In this document: in pieces, positions 11,376 through 21,162 of the stretch
How positions within the stretch are numbered: position 1 is the stretch's first letter
Layout: each line of letters starts with the position of its first letter
Translations under genes and position numbers: made by a program
Notes under the pieces: generated by a model
Databases searched by the model: none
What the model saw: the letters and a program-made list of their open reading frames with translations, nothing else
What the model was told of the DNA's origin: nothing
Assembly (NCBI GenBank): GCA_036346255.1
Contig: JAYEVH010000229.1
Coordinates: 89,102 to 153,101 of the forward strand
DNA length: 64,000 nucleotides
Reading direction: 5' to 3'
Source of the DNA: Ampelocalamus luodianensis
Taxonomy: Eukaryota; Streptophyta; Magnoliopsida; Poales; Poaceae

Positions 11376-12263
11376 GGCAAAATTTGACATATACTACTTA
11401 GAAACACGGCGTTTCGAGATATGCCACTCAGAATCGTGAATTTGGATATATGCCACTCTAAATCTTGTTGGCTTTGATATATACCACTCTATGACCTTTT
11501 TGCCCTTGGCTCTTCTTCTTCCTCCCCTTTTCTTCTCTCCCGAAATACCTTTCCCCGCCACTGCCGCCTCCCTGTCTCTCCGCCTCCTCTCCGTCCGCCC
11601 CACGGCCACGCATGCAACAGTCACCTCCCTACCTCCCTCCTCCCATTCCCATTTGTTCCACCCCTCCTCTCTTGGATCTCTTCCACCTCCTATGACCACG
11701 ATCGCGACAGCGACGACCACCGTGTAGCCGCTTCCCCTCCGCTCCCCGCACCCACCATGGCGTCCCCCATGGCAACGCTCGGCGGAGCATCCCCGTCGGA
11801 AGCACTCGGGACTCGTCGTGGTGGCCAAGTCGGCGCTTGACCTCCTCTCCTCGTCGGCCTACCGGCCGCCCAACCCCACCTCGCCTCTCCTCGTCCTGCC
11901 CACCGCCACTGCCGACGCCTCCCTCCATGCGCTGCACCTTGCCCTCGAGTCCGCCTCCCCAAGGCCACCGACCCGCCGATCAAGGCCACCAAGCTCCTCT
12001 ACCACCATCTCCTCCTCGGCGACCTCGGCACCGCCAGCGACGACTCCCCCGCCTCCAAGCTCCTTCCCTCCGTCCTATCTTGGCCGGAGGTATTTCGGGA
12101 GACAAGAAAAAGGGGAGGAAGAAGAAGAGCCAGGGGCCAAAGGGTCATAGAGTGGCATATAGCAAAGCCAACAAGATTTAGAGTGGCACATATCCAAATT
12201 CAAGATTCTGAGTGGTATATCTTGAAACGTCGTGTTTCTGAGTGACATATATCAAATTTTGCC
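11376..12263. mobile_element. Mutator-like element with long TIRs (Pack-MULE-like), perfect 9-bp TSD
   Basis: TTACTTATA at 11367-11375 and 12264-12272 is a nine-base duplication, the Mutator signature. The element starts GGCAAAATTTGACATATA and ends in the inverted counterpart TATCAAATTTTGCC. The inverted arms are about 175-180 bp each (11376-11550 and about 12085-12263), from GGCAAAATTTG to CCCGAAATACCT, with scattered mismatches. The central 530 bp are very GC-rich and do not resemble the TIRs. They look like captured genic sequence: a stretch reading VVAKSALDLLSSSAYRPPNP and later KATKLLYHHLLLGDLG in shifted frames has protein-like composition, but I do not recognise the donor gene. No transposase is present, so any movement was in trans. 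Confidence 0.85.
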
Positions 12264-12272
12264 TTACTTATA

Positions 12273-13204
12273 AGCCAAAATCAAAATAGTGTGTGCTCTT
12301 GATTTGGTCTTAACGAGTGCTCACCTCTGTGTGGAGGGGTTTCTTCTCTAGCGACGGTGGGCGGCTGGTGAAGGTTAGGGTTCACCGGGAGTTAGGAAGG
12401 GGTTCACCATACCCCAAGTCAGAGGGTGGGAGGCAGCGCCCGTATGTGGTGTGGCGAGGTGGTAGTGGCGCCACAATCGTGGGTTCCGAGGAGGGCGGTG
12501 GCGCACGGCGGCGTGATGGAAGATTTAGGTTGGGCGGCTTGCGCGGTGGTGGACGGAAGTTTTGGCAAGGCGCGAGGTGCCACAAGACACGGGCGCTAGC
12601 GGTGGCGGCAGAAGCGTGGCGGACAGCGGAGGCACCTTGGACGGCGTCGGAAGCCGCATCGGAGGTGAGCCGACGGGGCAGGGGCGGGGGCGCCGGTTGA
12701 GGGGGAGGCAGGCCGGAGAGGGAAGAGACAAAGCATCGGGGTGGTCGTCCAATAATGCTATCGGGCGGCCGCGCATTCTGTAGACGCGTCCTACACACCT
12801 GCTAGGGTCAATGCCACATAGATACTTTTCCTATTATTGCCCTCATATGAACTTCCTTTATTAGAGATATTCGAGGAATGGTCTCAACAACCCACAATGC
12901 CATCAGAGAACGGCTTACCACTGTCCCCAATGAATGAGAGCTCGAACTGCATCAATTGGGACAACTAAGTTGAAGATTAGTACAAGGTTGTAGTTCGTTT
13001 CCGAGGCTTCGCATTCTCGTCACAGTTTTTTTTTTTTTTTTATATATATAATAAGAATGCAAACTTTCTTTATTGGTTATGTTTTCCATTGCAAGCAAGG
13101 GGCCTAACGGAAGCAGAAGCAGGAGGTGTGGTCGTATTTATAGAACAGTTCTCGATCAGGGATGTGGTATGGTGATAGTCCATATTATTAGTAGTAGGGA
13201 TAAT
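12273..13204. other. GC-rich then AT-rich intergenic sequence, no gene recognised
   Basis: 12317-12790 is GC-rich and open in several frames on both strands, but the predicted peptides are low-complexity Gly/Arg or Pro/Ser and resemble no family, so composition alone explains the frames. A poly-T run followed by TATATATA at 13025-13051 may mark the A tail of a retroposon on the minus strand. Nothing else was identified. Confidence 0.4.
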
Positions 13205-13672
13205 TGTTAAGGAAGATGACACATATCATAACCTAATAGGACTGAGAGAAGTGTGCTATGAGGATTCCTGTTCTAATCCTATTAGGATTATAATTCTTCA
13301 CTTTGAAGGACTAACAACTATATAAAACTATAAGGTATGGCTATAGAGAACCCAAGCAAAAAAAAATCCAAAGTAGATCCGCACAAGAGGATTATAGGCT
13401 AGGTTATTCAGAGTACTATATTCTTGTATAGGTAAGAATCGAATGTCCTAAAAAGTTCGAGAAGGTTGTAAGAGAACGATAATCATTTGTATTCTTTTGA
13501 AATTGTGCTTCCAGAATTTACGGCTGGTTTCGACAAATCTCTTCTCTTTTTGTCGTGGTCTCATCGTTGCTGTTATTTTCGTTCTCTCTACGAGATTTAT
13601 CTACTTCGTTGTTGATATTGTGTACGCTCGTGTTATATTTCACAAACTATTATCCGATCCAAGGCTGCTACA
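13205..13672 (+). repeat. Possible solo LTR (Ty1/copia-like)
   Basis: The segment begins TGTTAAGGAAG and ends GGCTGCTACA. It has a TATA-like ACTATATAAAAC at about 13317 and a pyrimidine-rich part downstream (TCTCTTCTCTTTTTGTCG), an arrangement often seen in plant copia LTRs. No TSD or second copy exists in the window, so this is a structural guess. Confidence 0.35.
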
Positions 13673-14107
13673 CATATGAAGAGCTGTCAGAGTATAACAC
13701 GGTAATTAGGTGACCGACTGTACTGAAGGCTTCACTGGTCTTGAGGAAAAAGAGGGCTTCTTTGGTGGTTCAATGTGATCAAATGGTTACTAGTATTAGT
13801 TGGGTTAGTGATTGTTGTCTAATTTTGCAGTGTTTACCCGTTAGATTTAACATTAAACTAACTTTTTTGGGTTTTTTTCTAAACCATATCATATTCGTAG
13901 CGGCTGATAACGGAAATTAACTTGTGGAGATAACCTTCAAACTTTCTAGGATGTTTGTGTGATCACCCTGAATTATTTATTGTCAGTCAAAGTTTCTGGA
14001 ATCGTAGAAAACGCACATTGAAGAACTTCAATTGCCTCAATTGCCAATTTATGGTTCATGAATTCCAATACAACTGGCAGTTCAATATATTATCTACGTA
14101 CATCTAA

Positions 14108-14224
14108 GGACTTGTTTGAATATAGAGAGATCGAACAAATCCCTTCAAATTGGAAGAGATTTTAGTTCAAATTTTCACCAATCCAAGGAGATTGAGTCGG
14201 ATCACATTGTATCTAAACAAGTCC
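14108..14224. mobile_element. Tourist-like MITE, 117 bp, TAA target duplication
   Basis: GGACTTGTTTGAATATAGAG at the left is inverted at the right as ATTGTATCTAAACAAGTCC, with TAA at 14105-14107 and 14225-14227. Terminal sequence, size and TAA duplication fit a PIF/Harbinger-derived element. Confidence 0.85.
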
Positions 14225-14406
14225 TAAATAAGTACGTAAAGTTCTTTCTATAGGGATTTAAGTATTTATCATTATGAGAAAGATATATTTGAGGACTTAC
14301 CCCTAAGGCCACATGTCAGTAAGATATCGATGAGTAAATCCTCAAATACAGCTATTCATAATGATAAATCCTCAATAATTCTATGTCTTGGTGCAAGGCT
14401 CTCACT
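14225..14406. other. Partial inverted repeat next to the Tourist element
   Basis: GGATTTAAGTATTTATCATTATGA...TTTGAGGACTTA (14257-14302) is inverted, imperfectly, by TAAATCCTCAAATA...TCATAATGATAAATCC (14334-14371). It may be the remnant of a small fold-back element; no TSD is clear. Confidence 0.4.
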
Positions 14407-14694
14407 TAGAGGTGTTTATGGCGCCCGACCGACGGCCGTGCCCAAGTCCGAGCCATTTTGCCGGCTTGGGACTCGCCTCACTCAAAGCTCGAGAAATAGA
14501 ATTAAAAAAATAATAAACAATTTATCTAATTCTGAAAATAAATTAAATATTAATTTTTTATTCCAAAATATAATTAAAATAATATTTTTAAATAAAAAAA
14601 CTGATTTTCGGGCCGGGCTCGGGCTTGTCCATTTGAGACCGGGTTTTCAAGCCCGGCCCGAAACCCGGTCCAGCCCGGCATTTAAACACCTCTA
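14407..14694. mobile_element. hAT-type MITE (TAGAGGTGTTTA termini)
   Basis: Starts TAGAGGTGTTTATGGC and ends GGCATTTAAACACCTCTA, an inverted repeat of about 13 bases. The arms next to the termini are GC-rich (GCCCGACCGACG; GCCCGGCCCGAAACCCGG) and the centre is nearly pure A/T. Flanks CTCTCACT and GCTCAGCT are a poor eight-base match, so the TSD has decayed or small indels have occurred. Non-coding. Confidence 0.75.
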
Positions 14695-15430
14695 GCTCAG
14701 CTTGGAGCATAATGTCTGAGAATTAATGCAAGAGCTAAGAAAATTAGCTAAGTAACCATTGCCTGCCGAGTGCTGACAGCTAGCGCTACTCCAATACAAA
14801 CTTAGATGAGTTGATTTTGGCCATTTAATTCGTATATTTGACATTTGCTAGTTGGAAACTGAGTGTTACTACAACCCCCGGATGTTTTTTTTTGTCATTG
14901 CTTCATCATTTTTGGGTCCGATTAGGTACAAAAAAAAATTAAAATTCGATCTACTAGCAAGAGTCACCTTGCTTCAGAATGTACCAAGTAACTATTACAC
15001 ACTAGACAAGAATTTGTGAAAAAAAAAGTCCAAGAAAAAATTTGTAGATGGTCCTGTCGGTTCAAGAACAATGTGTGCCATGGCATAAAACAAATTCAGG
15101 AAAATGTGAATAATGGTCCAAAAATTTAAACTGACAAAGTGCTGGGACCCACTGAGCTGCCCTTCCTGACATGCCAAGAAATACATTAAAGCAGAGAAGT
15201 GCTAGAAACACAAAGAAATACAAGGGCACTTTATAGGTACCCACTCATCTAAACGCAGCATGGACGAGAATAGGCGATGTATAGCATTTACGTGTACGAA
15301 TTATTGGGGAAACGTAGTAGAAAAAGTTATGAGAAAAGGATTCACCTAGCACGATTTCCAGAATTGCGGACACATACAGAAACAGGACATGCTATGGACT
15401 GGACAATATGAACTGCAAGAAGTTCACGGG
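14695..15430. other. Intergenic, downstream of the WAT1-related gene
   Basis: No gene or mobile-element end recognised. The 3' UTR of the minus-strand gene probably ends near 15440. Confidence 0.4.
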
Positions 15431-15875
15431 TACACAGATTTATTTCTCACATGCATCACCGCAATGGTTACAGAGTTACATACATAAGTAGGATTTAACA
15501 GCATACATACTGCTGGGTTTCACTAAGCCGGTGGAGCTTGGCTTTGCATTTGGTACCAGGATCATCAATTCAGCATCTGAAAAAGCACCTAATGAAGATA
15601 CCCTCTCTTGAGCCTAAATGAGCCTAAATGAACCTAACTGCTCCTAGGAAAGGAATAAGAATATGATTTTCTGCAGAGAAAGCCATGCAAGGATGCTAAT
15701 TTATAGCCAAAGAGGACAGATGGCAATATTGTTACCAAGACAAGCCTACCAAACTATCTTCACTAGAAATTTCTCTGTAGCACACGACTCTCTCTAATAA
15801 ATGCTTTCTGTATCTATAATCTCACCAAGGGAAATGCCTAAAAGAACAAGTTGGATAACTAAGACCATCAACTTC
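15431..15875 (-). other. Probable 3' UTR of the WAT1-related gene
   Basis: Lies directly after the stop codon at 15876-15878. A minus-strand AATAAA is present at about 15439-15444 (plus-strand TTTATT), a plausible polyadenylation signal giving a 3' UTR of about 440 bases. Inferred from position and this signal only. Confidence 0.4.
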
Positions 15876-18761
15876 TCAAGATTTATGTGGCACATTCCAC
15901 AGCCTAGAAAGAGATATGAAGGGCACGGAGGTCAGGTTCCCGCTCCTTACGACTTGGGAAGCACTGTCAGTGTCACGCGATTCCGATGCGCACTTTTCAT
16001 ACAATACTCCATTGCCAGTCAGCTTTTCTCTATGCCGGGCCCAGGTGACAAGGTATAAACCAGAGATGATTAGAAGCCCTCCAATAATACTGCAAGCAAT
16101 CATAGCAGATTATATTTCAGATCAAAAGAGATGAGAAACATGATTTGCTGAGAAAAGAAACAGTTGTAGTTTATTGATCAATGTTAGAAACTTGGACGAT
16201 TGAGATATCACACAGTCAAATAGAATAGGACATCAATACGCACACTTTTATATTACAGTACATATTTACATGTAAGTAGGATAAACTCTGGAACAGTATT
16301 TTTCACATTAAAGAGAACATATAAAAGAAAAGGTTAAGTAAATTAAAGTGTAGAACAAGTGATAAACTTATTCTTACCTTCCAAAGTAAATTGGGCTTCC
16401 TAGAAAAAGCATTGACAACAGAGCAGAGAGCACTGGCTGAAGAGGGATATACAGTGCCACCATAGCAGGGCCCAGAATTTTGTTGGACCATGTCAATAAA
16501 CCACTATTAAGAGCAGACGAAACGACTCCTGGAATAATGGAGGAAAATGTGTTTTGAGTATAAAACATTATGATGACATGCATCAACTAATTATTTTATG
16601 GCCTGCATAGACTAGTGTAAGTTTCAACCAATATCTTGTACATAGCACCACATATAGATGCAGAATCTCAGCTCATGGCCCCAAGCATGGGATGCAACAA
16701 ATCGATACACCATCAGCACCAACAGATAAATTATCATATAGCACGTATGTACAGATGTAATATTGTAAGCCATGCAAAATGCCTCATATATGAACACCTG
16801 AGCTGAGCACAATAGATTTGACAAAAAGCTTACAGCATATACAACAGCAGCGAGCGCAGATTGAGTCAAAGTCCAATCTTCTTTATCATTTGTTGCAAAA
16901 AATCCTGAAATGACCATTAAAACAGCTCCAAAAAAGTATGAATACGCTGTCAATGACAAACTAGAGGGATACTTCACCAAAATTGGAGCCTGAAATAACA
17001 ACACATGATCACATGAACATGATAAACATAAAAGATTAAAAGGTAAGAGAACTTTTTGCAAAAGGAATTGTAGCACATTAGTCTTCTAGCGTAAGTTTCA
17101 GTACTGAAAGGCAAGATACTATAGTAATCTCAAATCCAACACAAAAAAAATTATTCCAAGTATGTCAGACAGATGACCTCTCCTTCTATAAGTGATTAAC
17201 TTCATCCTTGCAGCGAAGTATAATTTGCTCAGCCCATGACAACTTGTAATAATTTGCCAAATCTCAACCCAAATTCAATCTTGAATGTTACAATGGCCAG
17301 TTAGAGTATGTACAATAGTATGACGTCACTGTTTGTAAGTATTGACACGAGGATATGAGATGATGTGGAGGAAAGGAGGTGCATAGAGAATTAATGCCTC
17401 TCGTGTTGTAGTCAACTATAACACGAGAAATAAGACATATTGTACATGAAAAAGCTGTCTATAAAGACATGTAAAGAGACAATCAATTGTAGAAGCTGTC
17501 TTTAGTGTTGTTTATAAATGATATGGAGGGATACTATAGACAGTAGTTGTCTATACCGCACATACCCTTAGTCACACAGCATATAGGATGTGCCCTTCTA
17601 GGAAGATAATTGTAAAGCCAACCTACGTTTTACATCCTTGCTACTTCAAGAGCACCGACTACCGAGAGGGCAAAACCATGAGGAAACTGTTCAGACTGAA
17701 ATGTTTGTCAAACTAGAATGTTCTCAACAGATTTGATGCCATATAAAGTCGTCCTCCTCAATTAGTGATCTAACTTACAGAGGCTTGCAGAACTTGCGCT
17801 GCACATATGCTTGATCAGAAACTAAAGTTTCCGGGAACCCCAACCAATAAGCATCCGGCCTCCGGGTGCCCCAACCAATAAGCATCAAAGTGCATAAGCA
17901 AAAGGGTGTATCAACAGCCTGAATAAAAATCACTAATACCTGCAAGGCAAGATAAGTAGCCATACAGAGGCAGTTCCCTATCAAGCACAGCACTCCAATG
18001 TGCCACTTTTGCAGCCCAAACGTAATGAACCAAGATAATACTGGCTCAGGCTGGGACATGGCAGTGATGGCACCATTACTATGACCATCAAGGTCGAGCT
18101 CTCCGCTACCAAACACAGCCGGTCCCCTGTACAGCACCATGAGAACAGCACCAAGCACACAGACGATCGTGCCGCCAATCTTGGCCCTGCCCTCATGTGT
18201 GACCAAGCTCGCAGTCTCAGTGCTGGAACAAACAAAAGCTTAAATTCAAGAACAAAGAGAGGCGTGAATTTCTGAAGATTGTCATCATGTCATGGTTGAG
18301 TGAGACTGACCCCATGATGAAGGCCAAGATGAAGGTGAAGACGGGTATGGAGGGCTGAATGGAGGCGGCGTAGGTGGGATTGGTGTAGCTGAGGCCGACC
18401 AAGAACAGAAGCTGGTTGCCAAAGATGCTGTAGGGCAAACGCACAGAGGCATCAAAACACGAAATTTGCAGGTATAACAGCAGCATTGCTTCAACAGATT
18501 AGTGTGTCTTGAGTGACTCCGAGCAAGTGAGCGGGCTAACCCTGTGAGCCCGAGGAGGAAGAAGGAGGCGAGGAGGCGCCAGGTGAGGTGGGGACGGGTC
18601 TGCGCGGGCGAGCCGTGGTGGCGGAAGAAGGCAAGGGGGGCGAGCACGGAGAGGGCGAGGATGTCGCGGAAGACGCAGAAGACGACGCGGTTGACACCGA
18701 CGTTGAGCGCCCGCTTCGCAATGACGTGGTACCCCGCGTTGACGAGCTGCAAGCCCACCAT
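15876..18761 (-). CDS. WAT1-related protein (MtN21/EamA-like transporter), six exons, possible frameshift
   Basis: A multi-pass membrane protein of the plant WAT1-related family. Characterised relatives move auxin, amino acids or other metabolites across the tonoplast or plasma membrane; the substrate here is unknown. Exons, in coding order, are 18541-18761, 18311-18427, 17940-18222, 16834-16989, 16378-16528 and 15876-16089, all with GT/AG introns, giving about 380 residues, normal for the family. Exon 1 starts MVGLQLVNAGYHVIAK. Exon 2 has the EamA-type GNQLLFLVGLSYTNPTYAA and QPSIPVFTF. Exons 3 and 4 hold the second half (GLQKWHIGVLCLIGNCLCM; LTAYSYFFGAVLMV). Exon 5 has the family's WSNKILGPAMVALY, and exon 6 GGLLIISGLYLVTWARHR. 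The ATG at 18761 is the first in frame below an in-frame stop at 18867-18869. Oddity: exon 4 ends on a complete codon before GTAAGC, yet exon 5 needs one carried base. As read, splicing gives a stop 11 codons into exon 5 (about 270 residues). A missing G at the donor, by mutation or sequence error, would explain it. Confidence 0.88.
17304..17567. mobile_element. Tourist-like MITE inside intron 3 of the WAT1-related gene
   Basis: GAGTATGTACAATAGTAT at the left is inverted at the right as TATACCGCACATACCC. TTA flanks it at 17301-17303 and 17568-17570, the PIF/Harbinger target duplication. The 264-bp non-coding interior includes CTGTCTATAAAGACA and CTATAGACAG-type inverted motifs. It lies in the 950-bp intron between exons 3 and 4, well away from the splice sites. 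Confidence 0.8.
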
Positions 18762-19005
18762 CGTCGCGTGCGCCAGCCTGCCCTCCCGTCCCGCTCTGCC
18801 ATCCCCGCCGATTCCGATCTCCTTCCGTCTCTGGTCGTCGTCTTGGCGACCCCTTTCCCCACTCACTCAATGTGCTGGATCCGTTGACCCTGGGTGAGCT
18901 TCTCAGTCGAAAACTCGAAACGACTTTACTACGCCAGGTCGTTCTCGAATTTGGGCCTTGGCCTGTCATTCGAATTTTCGCGCCAATTAGTAAGGCAGTG
19001 ACCGC

Positions 19006-19199
19006 CAGGTTTTTTTTTTGGGGGGGACACCCGTTTGGCCGCAAACCGGCCGAAATTTTCAAATCAAAATTTGAATTTTTCAGGTTTTAAATTAAAAAAG
19101 ATCAAATTCGAGCAAACCGATTTTTTTACCCGGTTTGAATTCCTACCAGGGACCAGTAAGACCGGTTTAGCTGATTTTCGATCGAAAGTTAGAACTCTG
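19006..19199. mobile_element. hAT-type MITE upstream of the WAT1-related gene
   Basis: Flanked by GTGACCGC (18998-19005) and GTGACCAC (19200-19207), an eight-base TSD with one change. The right terminus, inverted, reads CAGAGTTCTAACTTTCG and matches the diverged left terminus CAGGTTTTTT. The interior (AAATCAAAATTTGAATTTTTCAGG and neighbours) is clearly the same family as the element at 51447-51718. It begins about 245 bp upstream of the gene's start codon, so it lies in or next to the promoter. Confidence 0.7.
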
Positions 19200-19207
19200 G
19201 TGACCAC

Positions 19208-19761
19208 TTATATCCGAGGTCGGATCGGAAAAGGCCAAAATGAAACTATCCATCTGAAAGGACCAATCTTCACCATTCAATGTGCATCAAGATATGTGCT
19301 AGGCATGTGTTTTTTAAGTGTATAATTTTGATTTAAACTATGTATTTGCTGCTTTTTAGGAGAAGGGACAGAAATTTGAATGTCACCACCGTGACCAGTA
19401 CAGTACACCATTTCTGTACTTTGTAATGTACAGTCAAATACATGTTATTTTGCATGCAAAAAAAATCAACTAATACTACCACATACATTGTACATACAAT
19501 ATTGATACTCCTGTAAGAGAGATTTACGGGTACCGGTGTTGAGGACGGCGAGCATCCTAGTGACAACGGAGAGGAATAGGTGCACAACGGCAATGGCCGC
19601 TGCAGAACAGAGAGGAGAACGATGGCGAGCCGGTACAACGGCAATGGTAGCAAGAGCGAGGTGCACAACGGCGGCAGCCGTCCTCGTGTACACTCCGACG
19701 AGGAAGAGGCGCATACGACGATGATGATGAGCTGGTACACCTGCGTCGGTGACCAGAGAGG
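19208..19761. other. Unassigned intergenic sequence
   Basis: No gene recognised. 19540-19740 is GC-rich and open on both strands without resembling a protein family. Confidence 0.4.
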
Positions 19762-19769
19762 AGAACGAC

Positions 19770-21162
19770 CAGTGGCGAATCCAGGATTTTCAGAATGGGT
19801 GTTCGGAGTTACAAAAATATTGTTCAACATAAAACATAAAGGTTTGTAATATAAAAAAATCAGAGTATAAATTGTTCAATGTAAAACATAAAGGGTTCAT
19901 AATGTCAAAAGCAGTGGATCAAGATGTTGTTAAAAAACCTAGAATAGAGGACAGAGGTTATGCATAGTTTAAAACTGTACTAGATTCGCCCCTGCCCACC
20001 AGGCCACCATCCAATTTTACAAAAAAACTAAAAGGGAATTGCTTTTGCTTAAGAACATTGACATAGTGTTATGCATTTATATTTTAATAATTTTACATTA
20101 CCATATGAGACTAGCAATTCTAGAAAGTACACTTCTCAATATAATCCATTCTAATTCTATGAATGATTCTATCCAAATGAGTAGTAGCACATGCAGTACA
20201 ATGCCAATTTCTAAATCCTTCATTCAGTGCCAATTTTGCACATGCAGTATGTTGAACATACATACACGATACATACAATGCACATGCAGTACAATGAACA
20301 TACATACATTGCAATTTGCATACATACAAGCTAACAAGCACAATGCACATCCAATTTTGCAATTTTGCAGTAAGGACTAAGGACTAAGGAGCCAATCCAG
20401 TGCCAATTTCTATACATTGCATACATACAACTACAAGCTAAGAAGGAAGAAGCACAATGCAGTGTGGAGTGTGCTGCACATCCATTTTTTGCAGTAAGGA
20501 GCCAATCCCCAATCAGCGAATAACCATTCGTGAATCCCCAATCCCCAATCTCCAATCAGCCAATCCCCAATCGGATACACACAAATCTCACACCAAGAGG
20601 CAAGAAACCAGTAGCTCACCTTGACCCCGCCCTCGCCGCGTGCCGTCATCGCTCCTTGCGCCGGTGTCGATGGTCGCTCCTACATGGCTCTGCTCGAGCT
20701 TACGCCGCTGCTCGAGCGCAGCGCGCCGCGCAGGCTTCCTCCTCATCGCGCCGCACCCTCCATCCCGATCCCGGCCACACCGCCCCACCGCCGCCCATCC
20801 TTGGCAGCTTGGCTCCTTGCGCCGCCACCGCGAGAAAGGGGAGGAGAGGATAGGGTTAGCAGTCGGCAGTCACAGGGGCTTGGAGTGGGTAGTAGGAACG
20901 GGGTTGGGGCTGCTGTGTCGAGTGCTCGCTGCCGCCGCGCTTGGAGTTGGGTCGGTCGTGGTGGCGACGACATGCGTGCGTAGCGGTGGCTTGGGACCGA
21001 GTGGGCCGCGCGATCTGGAGAGGGTGTGGCCACAGATACAGAGAAATATGTATTTTAAGTATATTTACTAGTATATATACTTAATATACCTAATAAATAC
21101 TGGGTTTTTTTCCACAAAAAATGGGTGTACATCTGCACACCCATGTCCCTATATGATCCGCC
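19770..21162 (-). mobile_element. Non-autonomous hAT element, reverse orientation
   Basis: The left end CAGTGGCGAATCCAGG and right end GATCCGCC are the inverted CAGNGGCGGANCC terminus. The flanks AGAACGAC (19762-19769) and AGAACGCA (21163-21170) agree in six of eight bases. Read from the right, the first 100 bases (hairpin-forming GTGTGCAG/CTGCACAC, then TATTTATTAGGTATA) correspond to the left end of the hAT element at 53693. A GC-rich leader (20620-21020) and a CCAATCCCCAATC-rich stretch (20500-20580) are also shared with it. The middle (20180-20460) repeats ACATGCAGTACAATG and CATACATACAA phrases. No transposase remains. Confidence 0.65.

Noticed and set aside
11394..12181. Long overlapping open frames on both strands in the Mutator-type element
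   Set aside because: High GC and the captured core explain them. The frames overlap on both strands and none has a family signature or plausible start context.
12317..12798. Open frames of 127-138 codons on both strands
   Set aside because: Low-complexity Gly/Arg or Pro/Ser products driven by GC content; no conserved motif.
20530..21071. Overlapping 100-143 codon frames
   Set aside because: GC-rich leader of a non-autonomous hAT element; no transposase or other motif.
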